This document shows, one piece after another, positions 35,401-47,344 of a stretch of 64,000 nt of DNA. The notes under the pieces were generated by a model that saw only the letters and a list, made by a program, of their open reading frames with translations, had not been told where the DNA came from and did no database searches. The position numbers and the translations under genes are program-made. Within the stretch, counting starts at the first letter, position 1; every line of letters begins with the position of its first letter. The stretch is from contig NC_063986.1 in the NCBI RefSeq assembly GCF_932276165.1, positions 1,562,501 through 1,626,500 on the forward strand, given 5' to 3'. The stretch is from Plutella xylostella (lineage: Eukaryota > Arthropoda > Insecta > Lepidoptera > Plutellidae).

Positions 35401-37009
35401 ACATGTAGTATTTGAATATGATTGGGGTCCAATTATTAAACAGAGAATACTCGTAAGGCAAATTTCAAAAATAAACCATGAATTCCGTATGAGTTGCTTT
35501 TCTGCAGTAAATAAGGCTAGTGAGGTGCGCCTCAGTTATCCAAAATTACTTTTATTTATCTAAATACATACACCTACTTCCCCCAAAAAGGTAACCAGAT
35601 AAAATACTTACACTCCTTTAGATTAAGTATGAGCAATATTCACCATCCAATGTAAATATTTTTTTTACATTTAGGTATATGACACCTATTTAATCTATAG
35701 TTTGCAAAATATCCTAGCAAAAATACATGCTCTGTTAAATTTTTGGCTATCGCCGTTAAACGCCTTAATTTAATCTGTCAAGCGAATCGTGTTCCCAAAG
35801 ACAACGGGCGACGCCAAACGTGCCTCGCAGATGGCGAAACTTGCAAGACTACTGATATGACATGATCTGGCGATTTCATGCGATGTCCAGAGACACAAGA
35901 TATTTAACATTTACACCCTAGAGGGTCCTCGACTTACACACTCCTCTATAGTTATACCCTAGTACCTATAACTTACAAATACCTCAATTAATTTCAGAGC
36001 CCCGTCCTCCACGGCGAGCCGTTCAGCGACGAAATGGACGCCAAGTTGAAGGAGGCGCTGGGCTGGTTCAACACCATGCTGGAGGGCCGCGCCTTCTCCG
36101 CCGGAGACAACCTCTCCGTCGCCGACATCTCCATCGTGGTCGTGTTCAGCAACCTCGAGGTATTACTCTTAGCGACTGTACCTGGCGTCCTAGGAAGCAG
36201 GATATAACAGCGTCGATTTGGCAGATCTAAATTGGTTTCTGGAGCTTTTTTAAAGTAAATTGGTTTTTGTTGCTTATTACATAAGATGTATCTGTGGAAC
36301 CATAGCTACAGTCTTTAAATCACCATTGAGGTTCTTTTATCGGGTTTCAACCGCGGTAAGGGTAGGTCAGTCAGCTCCCATGACGTCACTATCCTGTAGT
36401 ATTGCGTGGAATGTGACGTCACGGAGCCAAGTTGAAGGAGGCGCTGGGCTGGTTCAACACCATGCTCGAGGGCCGCGCCTTCTCCGCCGGAGACAACCTC
36501 ACCGTCGCCGACATCTCCATCGTGGTCGTGTTCAGCAACCTCGAGGTATTCATCATCATCATTCTACTTCTTCTAGTCCTGCTACTTACTTGAATGCTGC
36601 AGTTTTTTTTCTACACGTTTCTCTAACACACTTATTCTGAATAACACACAGGCAACTTTTTATTTACCCAGAAGTCTTACGTGAAACTTCAAAGTCAAAA
36701 TTCAAATACTTTTCTTCATCTTACAAATATAAAATTCTCTGATGAACGTAATTTTTTTACAAATACTCTCGTTTCGAAAAAGTTTTTTTTTGTCTTTCCG
36801 CAATATCCTCTAAAAAACCAATATTACTGAACCAATACTATCAAATACCATCCTACTCACATTTTCAGGCATTCGGCTACGACTTCAGCGCTTACGACAA
36901 CGTGTCGAAGTGGTTCGAGCGTACGAAGAAGGCTCTGGAGCCACACGGGTACAAGGAGATCGACCAGGCTGGCGCGCAGATGCTGGCTTCTTTTATTAAG
37001 AAGGACTGA
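32423..37009 (+). CDS. glutathione S-transferase, delta/epsilon-like, with signal-peptide exon (243 aa; 217 aa from inner Met)
   Basis: Exons are 32423-32469, 33751-33931, 34568-34626, 35251-35392, 35998-36159 and 36869-37009, with consistent phases. The enzyme proper begins at Met27 (MPVEPIKLYYFPPSPPCRAV). Catalytic Ser40 lies in PPSPPCR, the cis-Pro region is NPQHTIP, and the glutathione-binding ESRAI is split across exons 3 and 4. The C-terminal helical domain ends SFIKKD. This enzyme class conjugates glutathione to electrophiles and insecticides. Unusually, exon 1 adds a hydrophobic leader (MKSSMFTVVFVVSVVC) that joins in frame. Without it, translation would start at Met27 from another promoter. 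AATAAA lies at 37266-37271. Confidence 0.92.
32470..33638. other. first GST intron, no further feature
   Basis: AT-rich intronic sequence with no exon or complete repeat recognised. It may contain a second promoter producing the leaderless form. Confidence 0.4.
33639..33703. repeat. imperfect inverted repeat upstream of GST exon 2
   Basis: ATGGTCACCGCACATATGATCGT is mirrored by ACGGTCATATATGCTGTGACCAT, about 20 of 23 bases paired. It lies about 50 bp before the exon 2 acceptor. Confidence 0.5.
34675..34950 (+). mobile_element. full-length tRNA-derived SINE, family 2
   Basis: The target-site duplication GTTAATCATCAG occurs at 34675-34686 and 34939-34950. The tRNA-like head has an A box (TGGCGTAGTGGTTAGTG) and B box (GGTTCGATTCC). 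The tail is a GT microsatellite. It lies in the GST intron between exons 3 and 4. Confidence 0.9.
36426..36550 (+). pseudogene. partial duplicate of GST coding exon 5
   Basis: 125 bp identical to 36040-36164 except for two substitutions: CTG to CTC, and TCC to ACC (Ser to Thr). The copy includes the donor GAG|GTATT but lacks the exon's 5' part and acceptor. The nearest upstream candidate acceptor (CCTGTAG, ending 36402) would read into TGA. It is therefore probably not a usable alternative exon. Confidence 0.85.
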
Positions 37010-37399
37010 GGGTTCACACTTGAGTGGCTGTCGGTTTTATTCCTGAGAACGACAAGTTAAGGAGAATTTGAGTATGGAATGCAGCGATGTCATTGACTGA
37101 AATGTTTAAAGTCTGTCTTTTTGATCTCACACACTAAATCCTGCTCAATCCTGACAATCGACTCTTGATAAGTCATTCAGAACCGGTCAATTTAGTACTT
37201 ACCTGAGATAAAAAAACAACAATTTAGGAAACGAACGAAAGAGAGCTGTCATGTTATACGCACTAAATAAAACAACAGAGACAGGAAAAACTAAACGGCT
37301 GCGATAACCATGACTCTATGCATACCCTACGGATTATGTGACAACTCTCCTTCGTTGTTAGATTGAAGTAGTGTAGTGACCCCCTGCGTCTAAATATAT

Positions 37400-37665
37400 A
37401 ATAATAATAATACTATAATAATATGTGGGGATCTCACACACGGCCATCCGACCCCAAGCTAGGCAGAGCCTGTGTTATGGGTATCGGACAGCTGATATAT
37501 CTACACAAATACATAGATAGATACATATTAATTATAAATATCAACACCCAAGACCCGAGTACAAATATCTGTCTTTAAACAAATATCTGCCCCAGCCGGG
37601 AATCGAACCCGGGACCTTCGGCATAGCAGTCAGGGCCACTAACCACTACGCCATTCGACCGTCAT
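37400..37665 (-). mobile_element. tRNA-derived SINE, family 2, reverse copy
   Basis: Read on the minus strand, it starts GGTCGAATGGCGTAGTGG, has B box GGTTCGATTCC and GGGGCAGATATTTGTTTAAA, and ends near TGTGAGATCCCCACAT with a TAA microsatellite. It has the same head as 34675-34950 but a different 3' half. Confidence 0.8.
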
Positions 37666-37679
37666 CATATCTAAGCATA

Positions 37680-38690
37680 AACTTAACGACAATTCACCTA
37701 ATCACAGCGCTGCTTTTATACTACAGTTCTGCTTAACTTGGCGTTCTCAAGTGTGAAACGATCCGTAATAATTAATATTTTGTTAAGGATATGAGAAAGG
37801 AAGGTTGTTGTCTAATTTTACGTCTATTGCTATTACTTCTACCATGTGTTTTGGAGTAAAAAATAATTTTAGCGAGTTGACACTCTTTGTATGACTTGTA
37901 TTCCACAGATAACTTATTCAGACATTCTGAACAGGTGGTTAATGTGGCATCAGTAGTTCCGCTAAATCCATTCAAAGTATTAGTGATAGATATTTCAATA
38001 AGACAACATAGCAGACCAGTATTAGTAGATGTAGAAAGCATTATTAAATGATTTATTTTTTAACTTGAGTTTCATTATTGTAAATTAAGAAATAAATAAT
38101 GTTATTTATAAAATGTTTGCTTACAGTACCTAACAACTTATCTAATGATATCGTATTTAAATACATAATTATATTGCATGTCATCCATATGCTATAGGTA
38201 TTAAACTAAGCATTAAAAAACCATTATTCAAAAAAACATAACAAACCACGAATACCATTATTGTGTGTGACATAGCTATATCATGATACGACTGAAAAAC
38301 ATCATAGTAACCAATTATGTTTTTGTGAATATATTTAATGTATTTCGTGTAAACTTGTCCAACCTATTGATAAACACCTATAGTGTTATGATTGCGACTA
38401 GTTGTGACAAATACTCGATATCCGGTCGCACGAGAAAATCCGTGACAAACTATAGTTAGACCTCTTCCACACTAAAAACTATAGTTAGACCTCTAGTAGA
38501 TTAGCTGCTTTACATCAGTATGAATACTATAGGTATTCCGAATAAAGTTTAACAAAAATTATGAATATTTGAAAAGCGATGGCAGTTTAATGGCAATGGA
38601 TGGCAAAGAAATACAGACACAATAACACTCGGGAGGATGATACTAAAAATATCCTAACAAAAGCATAAGAGGACATCAGTGTGTCTAGTT
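37680..38690. other. intergenic, no gene supported
   Basis: AT-rich. A short repeat, AACTATAGTTAGACCTCT, occurs twice at about 38448-38495. Confidence 0.4.
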
Positions 38691-38699
38691 CCTTAGTTT

Positions 38700-39321
38700 A
38701 TACCACAAATACGTAGAGTCGTGGCGAGGGGACTCCGCTTGCGTGCTTTGAACTCAAACACACGTTTTCAAAACAACGCAGAAGTCCAATTGTTTCAGTT
38801 TTTAAAAATCCGCCATAAAACGAACAAACCAGCCAGTCTTGAATTTGAAAACATTCGCATTCGATATTTGAATTCTCCCACTGCCGCACACTTGGAACGC
38901 TCAATCGGATTAGAAGTACCGGCCGGCTAGCCTTTCCGTGTAAATAAATAAAAATGTAGTGTTTTCTGTGTGGGATTACCAATCGGTGCTATTGTTTTCA
39001 TTGAGGATTTTGTTGGTGACTTACGATGCTGCTTTGGGTTTGTAAATAATGACTTTTGACTTGTTAACTTTTCTGCATCGATGCATGCTAGTAATTTTTA
39101 GCTTGTTCTCCTGACCACTGTTTGTACAATTGGCTCGGCAGTAGTGATAACGTGCACAATGAGTTTAATTTGTTTTGAAAATACGTATAGCAACCTTTCT
39201 ATAACTAGAACTAGCAAGAAAGTGAATTATTGGTTGCCAATGAGTTAAAAGTTACTGAATTTGAGGATAAAAATATAAGTGCTGATACCTATTTCTAAAA
39301 TTAACAGTTCACACTTGTTAA
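38700..39321 (+). promoter_or_regulatory. probable promoter and 5' leader of the ACE-like gene
   Basis: A more CpG-rich stretch (38715-38940) precedes the proposed start ATG at 39322. No exact start site could be fixed. Confidence 0.35.
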
Positions 39322-42300
39322 ATGCCATTTAAAGTAAACTGCACTTCTTTAGTTAGGTTAATGTGGCTGAATGCGTTAGAAGGTCATTGGTAGCTAAAGG
39401 ATGTGGTCATTATTCCAATCCGAACAGAGCTACATTGTTAAATTGTACTCACGTGGTTTCCCCTCGTAACATGATCATGTGTAATATCATTATATTATAT
39501 ACATGTTAGCACCAGATACATGGCACTGTTATATTAAAATATGGACATAATCTAAACCTAGGTATATTATGTACTCGTACTATTATGTTATTCAGGCCAG
39601 AAGAGATTTGATTGTAACAGAACACATAATCAATCTAACATAGAAGCATAGAAGTTCCATTGTTCAATAGGTACTACTCTATTGTTGCAGCTTATACTAT
39701 GTCTCTCTATAATTATCTGTATAGTACAAGGAGTACAGTTCCCATCAAATGCAATGTCAGAAGTATTATCCGAAGAAAAATCCATACCTACTAGAGATGG
39801 TAACAATTCCGACATTGATGATGGCAGTCGAGAGCTAGATATAGACGTTGTTGATGAAATAAGAGAGAAAAAGTTTTTGGACGATGCTATGAAGGCAGTT
39901 CTTGACCCTAATTCGATAATATCGCACAGTAACTATGATATTGTTAGCAGTTTCAAGAATCAGTTAAAGACGTTGGATAATGCTAATATCTCATTAAATG
40001 CCTTTATGGATGAAATGGATCAATTGAGCTTAGAAGTTTGTAAAACTTCACAAGCTGCTCTTTGGGAATACCTTACAAATATTAATAGTGAGATAAAGAA
40101 GAACAAAATGGTAAGACAATAACTTTGCTTCAGTTTGAATGTACGGTCAGCTGCATAAGTTGTTATACACTTCTGTACCTTGTCAAACTGAGGAACCGTC
40201 AATGCTTTAATGTATGGATAGGCGGTTTGTAAGATTGACAAGATTCAAAAGTATAGCTACTTATGCAGCTGACCGTACCTTAACAATTAATTACGAACCT
40301 ACTACCACTACACTAAATAAATACTTAACACATCTTTAGATTCAAATAGCTGCTGAAGAAGATGAAATTAAGAAACATTATTGGAACACATTGAAAAAAA
40401 GATATGTATCACATGAACTATCCTTAAATGACCCCACTATACAGAGGAAAATTAGAATTATTAAAGAAAGGGCAATCAATGTGCAGATGCCCCAAAGTAA
40501 AGTGAGTAAAAATAATTATTCATTTGAAATGTTTTTAAAGAAAACTGTGTATCAAAAGCAAATGTAATTATGTAAGTAGGTACCTACTCAAATAATAAAG
40601 TGAATATCGAAAACATAACAAATATTATTTATTTATTAAACATAATATTTTACCACTTCATAATTTTTCAGCTAAGAGAAGAGATAGAAACAATGCAGAG
40701 AATTTGGAGCAGAGTGACAGTGTGTGCCTACAACAGCACTTGCAGTCTTGAAGACTCGGCTCGTTCTATGAGTGGTTAGTTTACTGTAGAAAAAATACAT
40801 ATGTATGCGTACGATAATCTAGATTAATCTAACTAACCTTAATTTAAGACCCGTATATCTCTTTTGCAGACGTTATCAAAATATTCAAAACAAGCGATGA
40901 TACCGATGAACTGGTTTACTACTGGAAAGCCTTCAGAGATGTAACTGGAAAGAAAATCAGACCAATATTCAAAGAGTATGTTGCACGAATGAACAGCGTA
41001 GCCATTTATGAAAATTTTACAGATGCAGCAGATATGTGGCAATACGCTTTTCAAGACGATAATTTTGTTAAGAACGTTGATAGGATATGGTCGGAAATAA
41101 AGCCCTTGTATGATACACTACATCGGTATGTGAGAGGCAAACTTGCAACGCATTATAAAAATGATATGTCCAATGGAGAAAGGAATATTCCTGCTCATAT
41201 TTTAGGTAAGATGTTACCGTTTTACCCTAGAGAAAAATGTGTCACTACAAAACATGTAGTTGTAGCTACGTATCGTAGCGTAATAATTAAGATATTAAAA
41301 AATGACATCCAAATATAAAGCTTTATGTAATTTTATGTTTATAAAAAACGCTATTAAGTATGTTGCTCTAAATTTATGAAAGGCAAGAATTTCAGCATTA
41401 CGAATGCCTACATACTTAAACATAGCAGAAACACATACAAGTAACTGTAGCATTGTTGAAATATTAGTCGCGTTTTAAAATTGCAGGTAACCTTTGGGCA
41501 CAAGACTGGCAAGCGATCTATCCAAAAGTAGTTGCATATCCCGGTTTTCCTCGGCCACAGATACAGGACCATGAAACAATAACCTCAAAAAATCTTTTTG
41601 ATGCAATTGATGAGTTCCACACCTCTCTAGGATTCGAAAGCGCTAAAGATTCGTTTGAAGACATTCAAGAGATAACGAGTACTGCTAATTGCTTGCCTTC
41701 TAGCCATGACATGTGTGATGGAGTGCATTACAAGTATGTTAAATAATATTTCTTATCTTAACGATCATTACAAGAGTCTACGTTGCAGCTTTCACACTTC
41801 ATCGACCCCACTGCTTCCCGATTCATCCTAACCAAAACCTTAAATAAACCCCTTTGCAACGGCAACACTGTTATTTTCCATATTATTATTAGTTCTTCAC
41901 AGGTACCGTTTCCACTATTCCAGGATTAAGTGGTGCGGCGGTGGTGTGTCGGACGTGGTGACGGAGCTCTCTCGCGCGGCGAGGCTGCTCGGACACGTGC
42001 AGTACTTCAAGCATTACCGGAACCAGCCCCCCTTGTACCGAGATGGGCCTATTCCAGGTGAGATATTGGTATAGTGATTTGTTCTGGACAAAACTAGTTC
42101 CGAATATAAAAGGAAATTGGCTAAGGAACAAAGGCTTATAATGTCTGAGGTGCAAAAAAAATATTGTTTTACAAGTAAAAACAACTTTAAGCTCTTATTC
42201 ACTCTTAATTAGCCCAGTTAGGTAGGTATTTCCTTTAAATTATAAGAGTATACTGGACTCATTTCAACACTTTTCATTTCAAATTCGAATGAATCTTTCA

Positions 42301-44705
42301 TTTCCAGGGTTCCACGATGCAATATCAGACATAGTAGCAGTCCAGCTGACGACTCCAGAACACCTTCAAACGCTGAACTTCGTCACAACAGACGCTTCAC
42401 CAGAAGCTACCATGAACCACCTTCTCTGGCAGGCTTTGGAGAAGTTGCCTCTGATGGGGTTCGCGTATGTTCTCGACAGATGGCGTTGGGACGTGTTTGG
42501 CAATTCTTCTTTGAAGGATTGGAACGCTCATTGGTGGGAGCTAAGGTATGATTTAAACGAGCGGTGGTAGCTCAGTCGGGTAAGCGCCCGCTTCTCACGC
42601 AAGAGATGCGGGTTCGAATCCCGGCGCTGACATGTACCAATGAGTTCTTTTAACTTAAGTACAATGTATACCATCGCTCTTACGGTGAAGGAAAACATCG
42701 TGAGGAAACCTGCATATCTAGATTTAGCACATCTAGATATGTGAACCCACCAACCCGCAGTGGACCAGCGTGGTGGGAAATGGTCCAAACTTAGGAAGGC
42801 AGTTTAGACCTTGGGGATATGCACAAAGGTTCCACTCGAGAGAGCTAGGTGCAGGTACTAACACCCCCACAGAGAATAGAATAGAATAGAATGATTTAAA
42901 CAATCAATAATTTATGTACCTACTTATTCCTTTACTGTTTTTTTTTCTTGTAAGTTGTTTTAAAAAACACTGCAAAATTGTTTAAAATATGAGTCCATTT
43001 ATGATCTTTCCCTTGGGCTATTATTTTTGCATTGGGTGATTCAGTAATGTTAAAATTTCAGAATGAAAGAGACACGCATATCAGCGCCCGTCCCACGGGA
43101 TGAGAATGACTTGGATGCTGCCTCTAAGTACCACGTCGTCTCTCACGTCCAGTACATCACGTAAGATATTCATGTCCATTCTTTAATGTAAAAATGTAGC
43201 CTGTATATTAGGATGATGATGATACATAAAAATACGAAATAAGTTATGTCGAGGCTCGTTTTACTCGTTTACAAGAGTTCGAGAACTTGTGTCTGCCCCG
43301 ACGACCATCGGTTCTTTTGTAGATTCATAATATGACTGCTCGCTCTACAGCCACTCCAGATTTTAAAGGCTATGTTTGTTTCGTTGTTTGTAATGTTGGT
43401 ATCCTGATATTTTCAGTGAGCTAACTTAAACCGATTGACTAGTCCAACCGTCAGTATCCACGTCTCTGAACTGAAGAGAAGAATAAAGTATTTTTTCCCT
43501 GTTCACAGATACTTGGTGTCCCACGTGCTGGAGTTCCAGATCCTGCTGTCACTGTGCCGGCAGAGAAACCACTCCGGGCCTCTGCACGAGTGCTCTTTGC
43601 GTGGCGACAGGGAAGCGGGGAGGAAACTCAGGTATCAGACTTGAAACCATCTTGAAACCTATGATACGTAGTAGTATACCTTGCACCTCTACTCCCATTA
43701 ATTATGTTAAAATTGTCTCTTCCATCCAAAGGTTGTCTGGTAGAGATTGCTTTAAGCAATAAGGCCGCCTATTTTGTACTATTTTATATATAAGTTGTGA
43801 ATTGTAATGTTTTCTTTAATGGTGCAAAACAAAGAGTATTATGTATGATTAGTATGATGTAATCAATACATAAAATAACAACATCGTGAGTGAGGATGTG
43901 AGATTACTGTAAAAATCCTGCGATCAGGCTGGTCGCTTTATAGGAAGGCGAGACTAAGATAAAATATGGTACTTAAAACTACCTGCCTACCGCCTGTATA
44001 ACTCTAGATATGGAGAAGGCTGATGATGATAAGATCAAAATATTGCTTTAAGTAATTGTGTGAAACTGATTTCACAGTCATATTATATAATTTAATTAGA
44101 ATAACTAATAATTAACATAATATTAATCTCACGAACAACGATAAGGTCAATGAATTAAAGTAATATCTACATAAATGCTAACGCTACTATGATCAATAGC
44201 CATACACCTTAAGAACTGAATAGTGTATTTTATTGTAATCGTAGGGAATAAACCTCAGTAATTCTGAAATTCTCCATCGCCTAAGATAAAAGCTATCTAT
44301 CTCATACTTTTATAATTTATTTACAGTGAAGGCATGGCACTGGGCGCTAGTGAAAACTGGAGATCCGTTCTGAAATCTATCACGGGACAAACAGAGCTGT
44401 CAACAGAAGGAATCCTTGAATACTTCGATCCACTACAAAAGTTCCTGAACGAAGAAAACTTGAAGATGCCAGTGGATAAATATGACTTCAGCAAAATAGC
44501 ATCAATTGTTGTCGGCATAGGAATTGTGGTGTTGACTGTATCTGTAGTTATAATTTATTGTGTTAGGAAATACAATATGTGTTTGGGAACGTTTGCAGCG
44601 TGTGGGATCGGAAGGAATGGATCGCTTGATATCGCTACTCATGATATGCCACAAAATAAAAAAGAAGACTTAGATTCAACACGAGTCTGTGAGGATAAGG
44701 TTTGA
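39322..44705 (+). CDS. catalytically inactive, membrane-anchored ACE-like protein (M2 family), about 757 aa
   Basis: Clear exons are 39691-40110, 40340-40501, 40672-40774, 40870-41205, 41487-41733, 41903-42057, 42308-42545, 43062-43160, 43509-43631 and 44327-44705, all phase-consistent. A four-codon first exon, 39322-39333 (MPFK|GTAAAC), is inferred because it completes the signal peptide LILCLSIIICIVQG. Family landmarks include GNLWAQDW, GFHDAISDIVAVQLTTPEHL and DRWRWDVF. Where active ACE has HHEMGH this protein has ARLLGH (about 453-458), losing the first zinc His and the catalytic Glu. The third-ligand motif HEAIGD is HDAISD. A transmembrane helix (about 689-711, IASIVVGIGIVVLTVSVVII) and a cytosolic tail of about 46 residues end it. 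AATAAA lies at 44776-44781. Insect genomes are known to carry such inactive Ance paralogues. Role unknown, probably binding or scaffolding. Confidence 0.92.
40141..40278. repeat. palindromic MITE in ACE-like intron
   Basis: The ends GTACGGTCAGCTGCATAAG and CTTATGCAGCTGACCGTAC are perfect inverted repeats of 19 bases. The middle is partly palindromic. Confidence 0.8.
42548..42901 (+). mobile_element. full-length tRNA-derived SINE, family 1
   Basis: The 11-base target duplication ATGATTTAAAC occurs at 42548-42558 and 42891-42901. The head is tRNA-like (A box GGTAGCTCAGTCGGGTAAGC, B box GGTTCGAATCC). The body contains GAAGGAAAACATCGTGAGGA and GATATGCACAAAGGTTCC, and the tail is (GAATA)n. It inserted just inside the intron after the ACE-like exon ending at 42545. 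It is not a functional tRNA gene because the stem bases and extended body do not fit. Confidence 0.92.
43722..43850 (+). repeat. LINE 3'-end fragment
   Basis: GGTTGTCTGGTAGAGATTGC, TTTAAGCAATAAGGCCGCCT and a T-rich end form a 3' tail common among lepidopteran LINEs. It lies in the last intron of the ACE-like gene. Confidence 0.55.
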
Positions 44706-44970
44706 ACGCTAATAGAAATGCTGTTTTTGTGAATGTTGAGGATTTTGTTGTTGTACAATATATTGTTGAAGATTCAATAAAATTATAAATAAGTACCGAT
44801 ACTGCTTCGTAAGATTCGTATTAGCGTTAAAGTTTTGTATAGTATTAATGATATGAAGTGTGTTTTATTGAACTTTAAGATGTCTCCTTACTAATTTGAT
44901 ACGTGACGTTATGTCATATAATACAGAGTGTCATATAAGTCAACGTCATGCAGGTACGTCTACTGGACGA

Positions 44971-45085
44971 TTATTATTATTATTATTATTTAACTCTTTA
45001 TTGTACAAATATTACAAATAAAAGTACAAAGGATGGACTTAACGCTAAAAGCATTTTCTGCCAGTCAACCCGCAGGAGGTACAGG
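44971..45085 (-). repeat. LINE 3'-tail fragment, family L, reverse
   Basis: An ATT microsatellite, then TTATTGTACAAATATTACAA and the complement of the CACCTCCTGCGGGTTGACTGG block seen at 28013 and 61831. 45090-45910 holds no supportable gene. Confidence 0.65.
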
Positions 45086-45913
45086 AAAAAATAGGTAATA
45101 AGGTGTACAAAAAAAGAATCAAAAAACTATATATATTATATACGCGGGCAGATGAAACGTCCATGGGTTTTTTGACGTGGCAAAAGGATTCCGGGTACAA
45201 GTCGAAGAGGTTCCTTTCATCCACCCCAGGAGAGACAAACTATATTCGTCAAGGGATGACTTATTGTGATAATAACCGTTTTCCCACTCACACATAGTAC
45301 AAACGTATTTTTTAAAGTGTTATTGGGAAAATACAATTTTTCACTTAGATAAACAATTCCTCTACGAAATATTTAGCGTTTAAGTGCAAATTTTTGGTAC
45401 AGACGCAAATAGTTGATTAAATATAGCTTACTTAAAAGGTAACCAGAACCGCTTGATAGATTTCAAAAGTTTACTCATAAAATTATTGAGAATATATTTA
45501 CAAGAATTATTTAAAGAGAAATCATTTTTTGTGACTTTAAAAACAAGCAATTGTCCGATGATAAATAATTGAGTAATTACTGCAAACTAGCAAGTATTAA
45601 TCTCTCTACATTATGAACAAATGTTGCAATAGTTAGCAATTTTTCCTACATTCGTGACGTGATTAATATAACCTTACGAGCGATGCTATCAACTATCATG
45701 TCTCGAATTTTCCTCTGAGGAAACATAATAAAACTAATGTCACTCGACAACTTAATGTTACTTCCGTAGTCTACAAATTACCGGAATACCTACATACAAT
45801 AGGTAATAATTTTCATTCCAAAAATAGAAGGAAATTGTTATAGATACGTATACTATACAGGATGTTTCTTTAGTAACTTAACTAAGTCCGTAAGACTTTT
45901 AATGACACTATTA

Positions 45914-46033
45914 AGGGTGGGTTGCACCATTTAACTTTAACTATTACAGACGTCAAATCTCTTGAAGATTGATCTGTCTCGCCAAGGGATTTGACGTTTG
46001 TAATAGTTAAAGTTAAATGGTGCAACCCACCCT
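45914..46033. repeat. perfectly palindromic MITE
   Basis: AGGGTGGGTTGCACCATTTA then ACTTTAACTATTACA is mirrored exactly on the right (TGTAATAGTTAAAGTTAAAT then GGTGCAACCCACCCT). About 35-base arms surround a 50-base centre. Confidence 0.85.
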
Positions 46034-46119
46034 AAGTATTTATGAAATATTTTTTGGCAAATTCAGAAATTATTGATTACAGCTGGTGTGATATCATATT
46101 ATTATAACGTTTTACTCTC

Positions 46120-46251
46120 AGTTTCAATACCTACTCTATCTATCGATAGCTGACTTACTACCATACGACTTTGACACATAAAAAGTTTCATTCTGTCAAA
46201 ATCGTATGAAAGTAACTGTCAGCTATTGGTAGATAGAGTTATTGAAACTGG
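46120..46251. repeat. palindromic MITE, family 1 copy
   Basis: AGTTTCAATACCTACTCTAT, then a GATAGCTGACTTACTACCATAC-type arm, mirrored by GTATGAAAGTAACTGTCAGC and AGATAGAGTTATTGAAACT. Related to 51-195. 46260-47340 shows no supportable gene. Confidence 0.7.
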
Positions 46252-47344
46252 TAGTTATACTTCGTTACCACGCTCGATACCGGGAGGTAAACTTAAACAA
46301 GTTTAGTAGGTACTCGAGTCACTGACATTCTGAATAGGAAATTAAAAATATTAATAATATAAACTGAACTGATACAAAATTGACAAAGAACTCAAAAATA
46401 GTTAAAAATAAATACAATTGATTTAATACACAGACAAAGATTTTTTTAAATACAAGATTATGTTATTATGTATGAATTGTACGACAATAATAATATTATT
46501 TATGTAAATAAAATTATAATGTAAACAATGTGGTTTGTAGAAATTGATATCAGACAGCTGATTTCTATGCATGGCAAGTGTCGCTGAATCAACGCTAACG
46601 GTGCTTTTAATAAAGAAAGATGTATTTAAATATATATGTAGCCACACAGACATTGCAGTTTGCAACCAAATGGTATAATAGGTATACTCACGAGCAACGA
46701 AAAAGTTCCAGCGAAATATGGAACGTCAATGGATAGTGCAACTTTTTCACTTCGTTTTCATTGCACGTGAGCGTATTCAGACAAAACCAAAATAGAAAAT
46801 AAACGAAATAGTGACGCAGAGAAATTCAACTACCGACCTATTAGTAAGTACATTAAAAGGATGCAAAAATGATGCAAAAGGCAAGACTTCTACTGCCACT
46901 ATACTGCGGGTATACAACCTCATTTGTTTTGATCTACGCCAGACAGTATTGCAACACAAATCTATAAATGGCCGATGCCTTTCTAAAATTGCGAAGTGAA
47001 TTTCAATGTCGGAGATAGTAAATGTTATTTTAGTCAATTAGCATTATTCATAGTGTGCCTTGGAATATGGCCTAAGAAGAAGTTGACTGCAGTTGGATGA
47101 CAATATCATAATTTTATTGATGCATTAGGAAGTTCATTATCTTCATCATCTGATCGTGATAATAGAACAAAAATAGCAAAAAGTGGAATGTAGAAAGATT
47201 TTCGAACCATTTTCCCCTGATTTCATATAAGGATTGTTGATAATGATAGTGAATTCGTTTCTGGTTTAAATGCAGCACCTTCTGAAATGATTTCATCGAC
47301 TGAGGAGTGGGTCAAAATAAACTGCAATTGTCTTTAAACAGATA

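Noticed and set aside
36260..36640. 126-residue open frame overlapping the GST intron
   Set aside because: It is the wrong frame of the duplicated GST exon segment; the Arg/His-rich peptide is an artefact of GC-rich codons.
42559..42635. Apparent tRNA gene (A box GGTAGCTCAG, B box GGTTCGAATCC)
   Set aside because: It continues into a 330-bp body with a GAATA tail and is bounded by an 11-base target duplication, so it is the head of a SINE.
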